A stretch of 13,008 bases of DNA, taken from Nitrospirae bacterium CG1_02_44_142. Its GTDB lineage: Bacteria; Nitrospirota; Thermodesulfovibrionia; Thermodesulfovibrionales; UBA1546. The notes beneath the pieces are model-generated. The model was not told where the DNA came from. It made no database searches and was given only the letters and a program-made list of their open reading frames with translations. Shown here in pieces: positions 1 through 7,965 of this stretch. The first letter of the stretch is position 1. Every line of letters starts with the position of its first letter. The stretch is from assembly GCA_001871685.1 (NCBI GenBank), contig MNVK01000035.1, forward strand, positions 1 through 13,008, given 5' to 3'. The position numbers were made by a program, and so were the translations under genes.

Positions 1-431
1 AAGTCACATCGCGCAGAACATATGCCAAAAGACAGACACAGCCCCGTAAAAAAATGCTTTAACAAGAGGCGCAGCCGCTATTCTTTAATGTAAAACTGCA
101 TCTTGATATTTGCCACGTCAACTATATCGCCGTCTTTAAGCTCATGGCGTCCTTCTACGGCAGCGCCGTTGACTTTAAGTTTCTTACCGCTCTCATCAGA
201 CGGGCTGATAAAGTAAAGTCACATCGCGCAGAACATATGCCAAAAGACAGACACAGCCCCGTAAAAAAATGCTTTAACAAGAGGCGCAGCCGCTATTCTT
301 TAATGTAAAACTGCATCTTGATATTTGCCACGTCAACTATATCGCCGTCTTTAAGCTCATGGCGTCCTTCTACGGCAGCGCCGTTGACTTTAAGTTTCTT
401 ACCGCTCTCATCAGACGGGCTGATAAAGTAA
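1..431. repeat. Exact tandem duplication, 215-bp unit
   Basis: Bases 1-216 are identical to bases 216-431 (offset 215) with no mismatch seen; identity ends at base 217 versus 432. The unit spans the last 45 codons of the FHA gene plus 77 bp downstream. The junction reads gataaagta/aagtcacat, so only the short string aagt is shared at the breakpoint. Perfect identity and position at the very edge of the window fit a recent duplication or, more likely, an assembly error at a contig end. Confidence 0.97.
78..215 (-). pseudogene. Orphan 3' fragment of the FHA-domain gene
   Basis: This is the second copy of codons 196-240 plus stop of the neighbouring FHA gene, carried by the tandem duplication. 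It starts at the Tyr codon of YFISPSDES and ends at the same TAG stop. Immediately upstream in frame the junction creates a TGA (219-221), so it cannot be read as a fusion, and no start codon or ribosome binding site precedes it. It encodes part of the second, degenerate FHA domain only and should be non-functional if it exists in the genome. Confidence 0.85.
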
Positions 432-1015
432 CCGCTCTTGGTCCTGTTAATGAGAGCGGCAACTTTCGGCGCAAATAAGCCCTTTAATTTAATTACTGAT
501 GTCTCTGACTTCCCTATTGTCGTAAGCCGGCCCGCAAGTTCGTATTCCCTCTTATCAGTATTCCCCTCAATTATCGCGAACCCGCCGAGCTTTTCTCCAA
601 GTCCTGACTGATCGGCTGCGTGAGCTTCTTCTATCATCGCCCTATGCTTCCTGGGATCAATTATTATGGTCTCGCCCATCGCAGGCTTTTTTATCTTCAA
701 TGTCTCTGTCTTGTCCTCCTCGACTGCTTGCGGCGAAATGAATATCAGGGAATGTTTGCCTATGACAATATCATCGTTGTTATTCAATGCACATTCAGAA
801 ATCCTTTTCCCGTTTACAAAAGTGCCGTTTGTGCTGTTCAGGTCTTCTATGAAAAACCTTCCTCCCCTGTTTATCAGCTTTGCATGAAAACCTGAGATGG
901 CAAGGTTGTCAATATGGATATCATTGCCGGGATTCCTGCCGATTGTAACTGTATCCTTGTCCAGAGGTATCTCCTTCAAGACTGCCTCTTTAAACTTCAG
1001 CATAACCTTTGACAT
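293..1015 (-). CDS. FHA-domain protein with two FHA modules (phosphothreonine reader)
   Basis: 240-residue soluble protein without signal peptide or membrane segment. The first FHA domain (about residues 22-93) is canonical: IGRNPGNDI with G26-R27, S41 and H44 in SGFH, and N63 in DLNSTNGTFVNG, the residues that bind phospho-Thr in this family. The second (about 160-238) has the FHA layout (IGKSETSVIKL, KVNG, DGDIVDV) but Lys replaces the Arg after G168 and the S-x-x-H is missing, so it probably does not bind phosphopeptide. The linker (94-155) has two Thr-rich acidic spots, DKTETLKI and GETIIID, possible kinase sites. The gene is last in the kinase-phosphatase-FHA cluster, 14 bp after the phosphatase stop, with AGGAGG (1021-1026) five bases before its ATG. 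It is likely the reader or effector of the upstream kinase; the partner is unknown. Confidence 0.9.
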   Translation of the reverse strand: MSKVMLKFKEAVLKEIPLDKDTVTIGRNPGNDIHIDNLAISGFHAKLINRGGRFFIEDLNSTNGTFVNGKRISECALNNNDDIVIGKHSLIFISPQAVEEDKTETLKIKKPAMGETIIIDPRKHRAMIEEAHAADQSGLGEKLGGFAIIEGNTDKREYELAGRLTTIGKSETSVIKLKGLFAPKVAALINRTKSGYFISPSDESGKKLKVNGAAVEGRHELKDGDIVDVANIKMQFYIKE

Positions 1016-1020
1016 TATTG

Positions 1021-1026
1021 CCTCCT
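1021..1026 (-). promoter_or_regulatory. Shine-Dalgarno of the FHA gene
   Basis: Minus-strand AGGAGG lies in the 14-bp gap between the phosphatase stop and the FHA ATG, with a 5-base spacer. It is the strongest ribosome binding site in the signalling cluster and fixes the start at 1015. Confidence 0.8.
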
Positions 1027-1029
1027 ATG

Positions 1030-1839
1030 TCATCTGAAGAGATTTTTAATCTTCTTTAAAAAAGTCCTATCCTCAAACAAATATACAAGCGCCACGGTTA
1101 TATTATCCTTCCCTCCGTTTTTATTGGCAATATCAATAAGCGCGCCGCAGGCGCTGCCGGGTTCATCAGAAGCGGCAACTGTAGAAAGGATAACATTGTC
1201 AGAAACCATAGTTGTAAGCCCGTCACTGCACAGGACAACCCTGTCGCCATCCATAAGGTCTATTTCGTCAATATCAATATCCATAGACAAAGTCGTACCG
1301 AGCGCCCTGGTAATAATATTTCTTACTTCTGAACCTTCTGCCTCTTCTTTTGTGAGCAGTCCGCTTTTTACCTGCTCCGACACTATTGAATGGTCATCCG
1401 TAAGCTGGATAATTGAACTTGTCCTGATAAGATAAATCCTGCTGTCGCCTGCGTGCGCTATGCTCATTTTGCTGCCGTCAAGCAAAGCAGCGGCAACTGT
1501 CGTTCCCATGCCGCGCCATTTAACATTGCTCTGCGACGCCTCGTATATCGCCTGATTGGCAAGTCTTATGCCTGATGCAATCCTGTTTGACGCCTCGGAG
1601 AATTTTTTGTCATAACCGCCCACAAAAGGCTCATTCCCTGCTCCGCCTAAGGCGGAAGAGCGCTTAATATAATCCCTTATTATCTCAACCGCCATCCGGC
1701 TTGCGACCTCTCCTGCTGCGGCCCCGCCCATGCCGTCTGCCACGATAAAAAGTCGCAAATCTTCGTCAACGCAAAAATTATCCTCATTGTTTTGCCTTGA
1801 AACGCCCTTGTCTGATTTCCCAGCCGAAAGAAATTTCAA
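1030..1839 (-). CDS. PP2C-family protein serine/threonine phosphatase
   Basis: 269 residues, about the usual size of bacterial PP2C (PppA/PrpC/Stp-like) enzymes, which remove phosphate from Ser/Thr using two metal ions. Motifs run in order: NNED (17-20), VADGMGG (33-39, metal ligand D35), GMGTTVAAALL (110-120), AHAGDSRIYLI (129-138), TDDHS (147-151), TRALG (177-181), CSDGLT (204-209, D206) and GGKDNIT (242-248, D245). The start is TTG at 1837-1839; the next Met is inside the active-site motif, so no ATG start is possible. It begins 3 bases after the kinase stop and in the same frame, with no clear ribosome binding site, so translation is probably coupled to the kinase. It presumably reverses phosphorylation by that kinase. 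No membrane segment; cytoplasmic. Confidence 0.92.
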   Translation of the reverse strand: MKFLSAGKSDKGVSRQNNEDNFCVDEDLRLFIVADGMGGAAAGEVASRMAVEIIRDYIKRSSALGGAGNEPFVGGYDKKFSEASNRIASGIRLANQAIYEASQSNVKWRGMGTTVAAALLDGSKMSIAHAGDSRIYLIRTSSIIQLTDDHSIVSEQVKSGLLTKEEAEGSEVRNIITRALGTTLSMDIDIDEIDLMDGDRVVLCSDGLTTMVSDNVILSTVAASDEPGSACGALIDIANKNGGKDNITVALVYLFEDRTFLKKIKNLFR

Positions 1840-1842
1840 TGT

Positions 1843-4326
1843 TCAACCCGCTTTTTTCGTGCATGAATTAATATCGTTAACCGCATCCCTGCCGCTCTGG
1901 TATCTCTTCTCAACATCCTTGGCAAGAAGTTTATTTGTAATATCAACACAGCAGTCAGGGACGTCAGGCAATAATTCCTTTGGAGAGACATGAGGCGTAT
2001 TGGCTATATTGAACATGAGAGTTGCAATGCTGTCGCCCTGAAAAGGCTTTACTCCTGTAAGGAGTTCAAAAAACACGACGCCGAGAGAAAATAAATCAGA
2101 GCGCCCGTCAACTTTCTTGCCGAGCACCTGCTCAGGAGACATATAGCTCGGAGTCCCGAGAATCACGCCTGTCTGTGTTTTAGATGTTGCGATAACCCTG
2201 GCTATGCCGAAATCTGTTATCTTCACCTCTCCGCCTTTAAGAAGCATGATGTTAGAGGGTTTTATATCCCTGTGAACAATGCCTCTGCTGTGCGCATAGT
2301 CCAATCCGTCGGCAACAGCGGCAATTACCCTTAAGACCTCTTTAAGCGGCAGCTTTCCCCCTGAAGAAGAAACCTCGCTCAGGTCTTTGCCTTCAAGAAG
2401 TTCCATAGCCACATACGCAACATCATAATCCTCGCCGGCGTCATAAATCGTCACGATATTAGGATGGGAGAGAGTGCCCGCCGCCTCCGCCTCGCGGAAA
2501 AACCGTTTCTTAATCTCATCAAGCTGCTCCGGGTCAATTTCATCAAACCTCATTGTCTTAACGGCAACAAGCCTATTTATTCTGGGGTCCTTGCCTAAAA
2601 ATACAGTGCCCATTGCTCCATGTCCGAGTTCTTTCTGTATCTCATACCTGCCGAGCGTAGGCCTGGTCTCAGCGCCTTCCATTAATATAGTGGCTTCTTT
2701 CTTAGCGCCTGATGCGCCGAATATCATTGTCTCTCCAGCGGTCTTAAGCCTCTTTATCCTCTCTTTTGTATCCTTAAAATCGCCGGACTTTAAGACATGC
2801 TCATAAACAGAAACAGCCTTGTTAAACATCCTTTTGCGCTCAAAATCAAGTCCGAGGTTATAGAGCAGTTCCCTTACAGCCTCGTCTTCCACAGGGCATT
2901 TCCTGAATTTCTCAAAAGCGAGGTCCAGCATCCCCTGCCCCTGAAATGAGAGTCCGAGCATCTTATTAGTCTCTATGCTGTCAGTCTCAACAAGCTCCTT
3001 CCTCCTCTCTGTAACCATATACCTCTTGGACATTATCACAGTATAGCCTGCAAAGAGCAGCAGTGTCGGAGAAAGCATCATAATCCACCAGCCGTTTGCG
3101 GCAAAAAGATATGCGGCAGTTCCGTTCCATATCAGCAGTAATATTACAGCGATAACCGCGCTTATGCCTGCCTTGAGCCTCGGGATAATAAAGGAAATAA
3201 AGACGCCGAAAAAAATTATTGCGCCCATCTCCGCATATAAAGCCCATTCAGGCCGTGAAATAAAATTCCTATTTAAAAGATTTTCTATCACGTTCGCCTG
3301 TATTTCAATAGTCGGAAATGTATATTCAACCGGTGTTACCTGAAACGTTGCAAGCCCTGTTGCAGTGTGCCCGATTAAAACAATCTTATCCTTGAATGCT
3401 TCAGGCGAGACCTTGTTGTTCACCACATCAACAAAGGAATAGTAAGGAAACGTGCCGGCCCTGCCGTTATAGCTGATAAGCATTCTCTGCTGCCTGTCAG
3501 CGGGGATGTTGATTTGGCCCGCTTTCAAACCACCGGAAATGTGTATATCGGACACGCTATAATTCAGATATTTCATAACCGCATGAAATGCGAATGAAGG
3601 GAAGATGCGTCCCTTGTAATTTATAAATAAAGGTTCTCTCCTGATTGTTCCGTCCGCATCTGCGTCAAGGTTTATGTGCCCTAACGCCAAAGAGCCGGAC
3701 AAAAATTCAGGGATGGGCGGTGCCGCTTCTATGGCATTGATATAGAAACCGTAGGGCGCTTCCTTTGAATTCTTTTTAAGCTGTTCCGGCATATTGCTCT
3801 CTGGGCTGCTCACCTGATTGCTGATGGTGAAGTATAGAGGCAGGATGACATTCTTTGCGGCGTCTATTGAGGCTGTCAGTCTCGTATCGCCGTCAAGGCG
3901 CTGCTCTGCCTCGCCAAGCAGGCTGTAAATGCCGGATAAATGAGCATTGGCCTGATATTTAGGCAGGGCTTCAACCTCTTTTTTCAGCGCCCTTATCTCA
4001 ACAAGACCTGAATTCAGGTCCGGCTCTGTATAGAGAATATTCACCCCGATAATCTTGGCCCCATAGCCTGAAAGCAGGTCTATCATCTCAGCGATATAGG
4101 ACCGGGGCCAGGGCCAGCGCCCGATGCTTGCGATGCTGGCATCGTCTATTGTTACTATGACAACAGGGCTTGATACCTTGCGCTGCCTGAGTTTTGTCAT
4201 TGAGTCATAGGCCTTGTATTCCAGCAAGCGGAGCGGATACCATTCAAAAAAAAAGCCGCCCAAAACAAGAAGGGTAAGTAAAATGCCGATGAGCCAATCA
4301 GGAAATATGGTCTTTTTTAGTTTCAT
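1843..4326 (-). CDS. Membrane CHASE2-TPR-serine/threonine protein kinase
   Basis: 827 residues. Order: N-terminal membrane anchor (about 11-29); extracytoplasmic CHASE2 sensor (about 32-355, with VVIVTIDDASIASIGRWPW at 55-73); three membrane helices (about 362-383, 386-409, 412-432); a helical TPR-like stretch (about 453-528); and a C-terminal Hanks-type kinase (about 560-815). The kinase has every catalytic element: GHGAMG (568-573), K590 in VAVK, HRDIKPSN (685-692, catalytic D687), DFG (705-707), activation-loop Thr residues (T717, T719, T725) and GTPSYMSPEQ (724-733). CHASE2 is a known extracellular sensory domain of unknown ligand; the kinase end lies in the cytoplasm. No PASTA repeats. 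The gene heads a cluster with a PP2C phosphatase and an FHA protein, its likely eraser and reader. ATG at 4326 has only a weak ribosome binding site; a putative promoter lies just upstream. Confidence 0.94.
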   Translation of the reverse strand: MKLKKTIFPDWLIGILLTLLVLGGFFFEWYPLRLLEYKAYDSMTKLRQRKVSSPVVIVTIDDASIASIGRWPWPRSYIAEMIDLLSGYGAKIIGVNILYTEPDLNSGLVEIRALKKEVEALPKYQANAHLSGIYSLLGEAEQRLDGDTRLTASIDAAKNVILPLYFTISNQVSSPESNMPEQLKKNSKEAPYGFYINAIEAAPPIPEFLSGSLALGHINLDADADGTIRREPLFINYKGRIFPSFAFHAVMKYLNYSVSDIHISGGLKAGQINIPADRQQRMLISYNGRAGTFPYYSFVDVVNNKVSPEAFKDKIVLIGHTATGLATFQVTPVEYTFPTIEIQANVIENLLNRNFISRPEWALYAEMGAIIFFGVFISFIIPRLKAGISAVIAVILLLIWNGTAAYLFAANGWWIMMLSPTLLLFAGYTVIMSKRYMVTERRKELVETDSIETNKMLGLSFQGQGMLDLAFEKFRKCPVEDEAVRELLYNLGLDFERKRMFNKAVSVYEHVLKSGDFKDTKERIKRLKTAGETMIFGASGAKKEATILMEGAETRPTLGRYEIQKELGHGAMGTVFLGKDPRINRLVAVKTMRFDEIDPEQLDEIKKRFFREAEAAGTLSHPNIVTIYDAGEDYDVAYVAMELLEGKDLSEVSSSGGKLPLKEVLRVIAAVADGLDYAHSRGIVHRDIKPSNIMLLKGGEVKITDFGIARVIATSKTQTGVILGTPSYMSPEQVLGKKVDGRSDLFSLGVVFFELLTGVKPFQGDSIATLMFNIANTPHVSPKELLPDVPDCCVDITNKLLAKDVEKRYQSGRDAVNDINSCTKKAG

Positions 4327-4344
4327 AACCGTATCGTTATGTAA

Positions 4345-4373
4345 ATAGTATCAATTTTCATGAGCAATTGCAA
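4345..4373 (-). promoter_or_regulatory. Putative sigma-70-type promoter of the kinase cluster
   Basis: On the minus strand TTGCAA (4368-4373) is followed after 17 bp by TACTAT (4345-4350); the kinase ATG lies about 19 bp further on. Each box matches its consensus at four of six positions. It sits in the 75-bp gap between the M16 peptidase stop and the kinase, where a new transcript would be expected. Confidence 0.35.
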
Positions 4374-4401
4374 TACCGAAATTGCGCGGTGAATTATTCC
4401 G

Positions 4402-5649
4402 TTAACTCATTATTCCCTTGAAGTCATTTTCGCCGACAGGCCCCAGCGCTGTAAGCGCAACCTCACTCTTACTTAACAGGTTCTCTGCAAGTTCTTTAAC
4501 CTGTGCGAGGCTTATGGAATTTATATCTTTTATTGTTTCCGAAGGCGAGTAATATCTGCCGTAATATATCTCCTGACGCGCAATGCTCTGCATCCTGCCG
4601 CTCGTTGATTCCAGGCCGAAGATAAGATTACCTTTAATCTGAGCCTTGGCCCTTTCTACATCAATGCCCGAAAGCGTTTCCGCCAAACCTCTAAGCTCTT
4701 TGAGAACAAGCTCTATCACCTGCAATACTTTCTTTTTCCCTGTCCCTGCATAAACAGCCAGCGCCCCTGTATCAGCGTAGGATGATATGTATGAATATAT
4801 AGAATACACAAGCCCTCTTTTCTCCCTTATCTCCTGAAAAAGCATTGAACTGACGCCTCCGCCGAGAATCGTATTCAGGATGAATAATACATACCTGTCT
4901 TTGCTTGCCTGAGGCAAGCCTTCAACGCCGAGGCACAGATGAACTTCAGAGAGTTCTTTGCTGTAAATTTTTATTTTACTGTTAAACAGCGGCTGCTTTT
5001 CATTGACAGGCTCCGCTCCTTTCCCGAGAGAACTAAAATTATGATTTAGCGCATCAAGAAGCCTCTCTGTTTCAAAATTCCCGGCGCACGAGATAACAAT
5101 GCCCTTGGTCCCGTAATGTTTTTTTGTGTGGCCGACCAGGTCTTCCCTTCTGAAGGATTTAATCGTCTCTCTCCTGCCGAGTATGGGCTGTCCTATCCCC
5201 CCGCTCCCCCATACCGTCTGGTTGAAGAGGTCATGTATGTAGTCGTCAGGCGTATCCTCAACCATCTTTATTTCTTCTTTAATAATTCCCTTTTCTTTCT
5301 CTGCGTCTTCTTCCGGGAATGTAGAGTGCAGGAATATGTCAGACAGGAGTTCTATGCCTTTATCAAAATATTCATCCAGGACTTTGATATAGAAGGTTGT
5401 GCTTTCCCTTGAGGTAAATGCATTCAGGTCGCATCCAATTGAATCTGCATCAACGGCAATATCTCTCGCAGAACGCTTTTGTGTGCCTTTGAAAAACATG
5501 TGTTCAAGGAAATGCGATATGCCGTTCTTCTCCTGAGGTTCGTTCCTGGAGCCGACCTTAACCCATACGCCAAGGGCGGCGGAACGGACGTCCTTGACCT
5601 GTTCCATAACTACCGGTATGCCATTTTCAAGATACGTTTTTTTAAACAT
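4402..5649 (-). CDS. M16-family zinc metallopeptidase (YmxG/mitochondrial processing peptidase beta-like)
   Basis: 415 residues, the normal length for single-unit M16B peptidases. The inverted zinc motif HFLEH is at 46-50 (H46, E49, H50), and E126 in KEEIKM, 76 residues after H50, is the expected third zinc ligand. The C-terminal half has the family's GGGVSSMLFQEIREKRGLVYSI segment (about 263-284) with the conserved Arg and Tyr. No signal peptide, so probably cytoplasmic. M16B enzymes clip peptides held in a closed two-domain chamber; the substrate cannot be told here. The gene follows pnp on the same strand, as in many bacteria, but a 205-bp gap with a palindromic repeat separates them. The ATG has no clear ribosome binding site; the start is supported by alignment of the first residues to the family (MFKKTYLENGIPVVME). 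Confidence 0.92.
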   Translation of the reverse strand: MFKKTYLENGIPVVMEQVKDVRSAALGVWVKVGSRNEPQEKNGISHFLEHMFFKGTQKRSARDIAVDADSIGCDLNAFTSRESTTFYIKVLDEYFDKGIELLSDIFLHSTFPEEDAEKEKGIIKEEIKMVEDTPDDYIHDLFNQTVWGSGGIGQPILGRRETIKSFRREDLVGHTKKHYGTKGIVISCAGNFETERLLDALNHNFSSLGKGAEPVNEKQPLFNSKIKIYSKELSEVHLCLGVEGLPQASKDRYVLFILNTILGGGVSSMLFQEIREKRGLVYSIYSYISSYADTGALAVYAGTGKKKVLQVIELVLKELRGLAETLSGIDVERAKAQIKGNLIFGLESTSGRMQSIARQEIYYGRYYSPSETIKDINSISLAQVKELAENLLSKSEVALTALGPVGENDFKGIMS

Positions 5650-5677
5650 AATGTTTGAGAGAAATCGTTCTAATCAA

Positions 5678-5789
5678 ACCACCCCACCCCCCTGTGTCCC
5701 CCCTTATTAAGGGGGGAATTAAAGAGGGGTCAGGAGTGGAGTTAGTAAAAAAGCTTCCCTCCTATTTTAGGAGGGGATTAAGGGGTGGT
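5678..5789. repeat. Palindromic C/G-rich dispersed repeat (MITE-like), two subunits
   Basis: The 205-bp gap between pnp and the M16 gene is mostly this element. The outer ends are inverted (ACCACCCC at 5678-5685, GGGGTGGT at 5782-5789). Inside are two similar subunits in the same orientation: one centred on the 9-bp-arm palindrome CCCCCCTTA-T-TAAGGGGGG (5698-5716) followed by AATTAAAGAGGGG, the other on CCCTCCTA-TTT-TAGGAGGG (5757-5775) followed by GATTAAGGGG. A third copy of the same pattern lies at 11487-11530. Similar CCCCCCTTAGTAAGGGGGG-type repeats are, from memory, common in Nitrospirota and Desulfobacterota genomes. Confidence 0.85.
5747..5775 (-). terminator. Terminator-like hairpin after pnp, inside the repeat
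   Basis: Read on the minus strand, an 8-bp perfect stem (CCCTCCTA, AAA loop, TAGGAGGG) is followed by AAGC and then six Ts. It lies 80 bp past the pnp stop and faces pnp transcription, so it could end the rpsO-pnp message or protect its 3' end. The four bases between stem and T-run weaken it as an intrinsic terminator. Confidence 0.5.
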
Positions 5790-5854
5790 AAGTTAAATGA
5801 GAAAGAACCATAATTTTAGAGATTGGAATTTGCTTAGGACTTAAAATTTAAAGG

Positions 5855-7951
5855 CTATTCCTTTACGGCCTCTTTCTCCCGCATAGCCTCTTTCCTGCTA
5901 AGACGGATTTTGCCGGTTGTTCTGTCCACTTCCAAGACCTTTACAGGGACTTCTTCTCCCTCATGAAGCACATCTGTAACCTTATCTATTCTCTTGAAGT
6001 CTATCTGCGATATGTGGAGAAGTCCTTCGGTGCCCGGCATTATCTCTACAAATGCTCCAAAATCTACAATGCGCTTCACCGTTCCGAGATATATCTTTCC
6101 AATTTCTGCCTCCGCAATAATCCCGTTGATTATCTCTATCGCCTTCTGAGCTGATGTTTCATCAACAGACGCAATGTTTATCACGCCTGCATCATCAATG
6201 TTTATCTTAACCCCTGTCTGCTCTATAATTCCCCTTATGACCTTCCCGCCTGTGCCGATAACATCCCGTATCTTTTCCTGCTTTATCTGCATTGTATATA
6301 TCCTCGGGGCATGAGGAGAGAGTTGTTCTCTCGGAGCCGAAATCGCCTCTTTTATTTTAGAGAGTATAAAAAGCCTCCCCTGTTTTGCCTGCTCAAGCGC
6401 CTTCTCCATAATGGAGGAGTTTATCCCGCCTGTCTTCACATCAAGCTGAAAGGCCGTAATGCCGTTCTCTGTTCCTGTAACCTTAAAATCCATATCACCG
6501 AGATGGTCTTCCAGCCCGAGAATATCCGTAAGAATAATACTTTTATCGCCTTCCTGCACCAATCCCATCGCAATGCCTGCAACCGGAGCCTTTATCGGAA
6601 CACCTGCATCCATAAGCGCGAGCGTACCGCCGCATACTGTCGCCATTGAAGACGAGCCGTTTGATTCAAGGATGTCTGAAACGATTCTTATTGTATAAGG
6701 GAATGCTTCCTTAGAAGGGATTACAGGCTTAAGCGCCCTTTCTGCGAGATTTCCATGCCCTACCTCGCGTCTTCCGGGGGAACGCAGCGGCTTTACCTCT
6801 CCAACGCTGAAAGGAGGGAAATTATAATGGAGCATAAATGTCTTATAGCTCTCTCCCTCAAGCGAGTCAATCTTCTGCTCATCATCCGAGGTGCCAAGCG
6901 TTGCCGCAACAAGCGCCTGCGTCTCGCCCCTCACAAAGAGAGCAGAGCCGTGAGCCCTCGGGAGCAGTCCCACCCTTGAGCTTATATGTCTTATCTCATC
7001 GGACCTTCTTCCGTCAGACCGTATCCCCTTTTCTATAATCATCTTTCTTACCAGGTCTTTTTCAAATGCAAAAAATGCATCGGCTATATCTTTGGTTATA
7101 TCTTTTTCCGGAGTATTGAAATGCTTTACAGTCTCAGCCAGAATCAGGTCAAGTGTATCCTGCCTCACCAGTTTGCCCGGTATCTTTACCGCGGCTTCCA
7201 TCTTTCCAAGCACATGTTCCCTTACCTTAGCCCTCAGCTCTTCATCAACCACAGGAGGAGTTACCACACGTTTCTCCTTACCAACAGCATTCCTGAAGTC
7301 TATCTGCACTGCAGCAATGCGCTTAATCTCTGCATGAGCATAATCTATCGCCTTAAGAAGCGCTTCCTCTGAAACCTCAGCTGTCGCTCCCTCAACCATC
7401 AGAACAGAGTCTTTGGTTCCCGCGACAACAAGATTCATGTCAAGTTTCTCTAATTCCGATAAGTCCGGATTTATAATGAAATCTCCGCTAATCCTCCCGA
7501 CCCTAACAGCAGCGACCGGCCCGTCGAACGGGATATCGGAAAGCATCAGCGCAGCAGACATGCCGGTTATTCCAAAGACGTCGGATACATTCTCATCGCC
7601 GTATGAAAGAACAGAAACAATACCCTGAGTTTCACAAAAAAACCCTTTAGGGAACAATGGACGTATAGGACGGTCTATAAGACGGGACGTAAGAACTTCT
7701 TTTTCGCTCGGCCTGCCTTCCCTTTTAAAAAATCCTCCGGGAATCTTTCCTGCAGAATAAGCCTTTTCCTTATAATCAATAGTCAGCGGGAAAAAATCAA
7801 GTCCTTCTCTTGCGCTTTTTGCTGCGACAGCCGTCGCCAGGACAACCGTATCGCCATACCTTAAAACAACCGCTCCATCCGACTGCTTTGCCATCTCACC
7901 TGTTTCAATAATCAGCTTCTTCCCTTTAATCTCAATTTCTACTTTAGTCAT
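5855..7951 (-). CDS. pnp: Polyribonucleotide nucleotidyltransferase (PNPase)
   Basis: 698 residues, full length for PNPase, the phosphate-dependent 3'-to-5' exoribonuclease of RNA turnover that works as a trimer. Domains: first RNase PH core (about 12-145), helical linker (about 235-305), second RNase PH core (about 320-545), KH domain (about 550-612, GxxG loop in VIGTGGK at 564-570) and S1 domain (about 617-686, GTVKRIVDFGAFVEIMPGTEGLLHIS). The catalytic stretch EDHLGDMDFK (481-490) keeps both Asp residues equivalent to E. coli D486 and D492 (D482 and D488). The start ATG at 7951 follows GAGAGG by a few bases and leaves 14 bp after the rpsO stop, the classical rpsO-pnp pairing in which both genes are usually co-transcribed. 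Nothing unusual in the coding sequence. Confidence 0.98.
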   Translation of the reverse strand: MTKVEIEIKGKKLIIETGEMAKQSDGAVVLRYGDTVVLATAVAAKSAREGLDFFPLTIDYKEKAYSAGKIPGGFFKREGRPSEKEVLTSRLIDRPIRPLFPKGFFCETQGIVSVLSYGDENVSDVFGITGMSAALMLSDIPFDGPVAAVRVGRISGDFIINPDLSELEKLDMNLVVAGTKDSVLMVEGATAEVSEEALLKAIDYAHAEIKRIAAVQIDFRNAVGKEKRVVTPPVVDEELRAKVREHVLGKMEAAVKIPGKLVRQDTLDLILAETVKHFNTPEKDITKDIADAFFAFEKDLVRKMIIEKGIRSDGRRSDEIRHISSRVGLLPRAHGSALFVRGETQALVAATLGTSDDEQKIDSLEGESYKTFMLHYNFPPFSVGEVKPLRSPGRREVGHGNLAERALKPVIPSKEAFPYTIRIVSDILESNGSSSMATVCGGTLALMDAGVPIKAPVAGIAMGLVQEGDKSIILTDILGLEDHLGDMDFKVTGTENGITAFQLDVKTGGINSSIMEKALEQAKQGRLFILSKIKEAISAPREQLSPHAPRIYTMQIKQEKIRDVIGTGGKVIRGIIEQTGVKINIDDAGVINIASVDETSAQKAIEIINGIIAEAEIGKIYLGTVKRIVDFGAFVEIMPGTEGLLHISQIDFKRIDKVTDVLHEGEEVPVKVLEVDRTTGKIRLSRKEAMREKEAVKE

Positions 7952-7965
7952 TAATCCTCTCTTTT

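Noticed and set aside
216..292. Terminator after the FHA gene
   Set aside because: The 77 bp past the stop have a T-run but no stem of more than about three base pairs next to it.
2987..3247. Separate 86-residue minus-strand gene inside the kinase region
   Set aside because: It is an out-of-frame reading of the kinase membrane and linker segment, with no own signals.
6986..7372. 128-codon plus-strand frame inside pnp, and other long frames opposite pnp, the kinase and the M16 gene
   Set aside because: They lie opposite well-conserved coding sequence, lack initiation signals and have compositions typical of antisense shadows.
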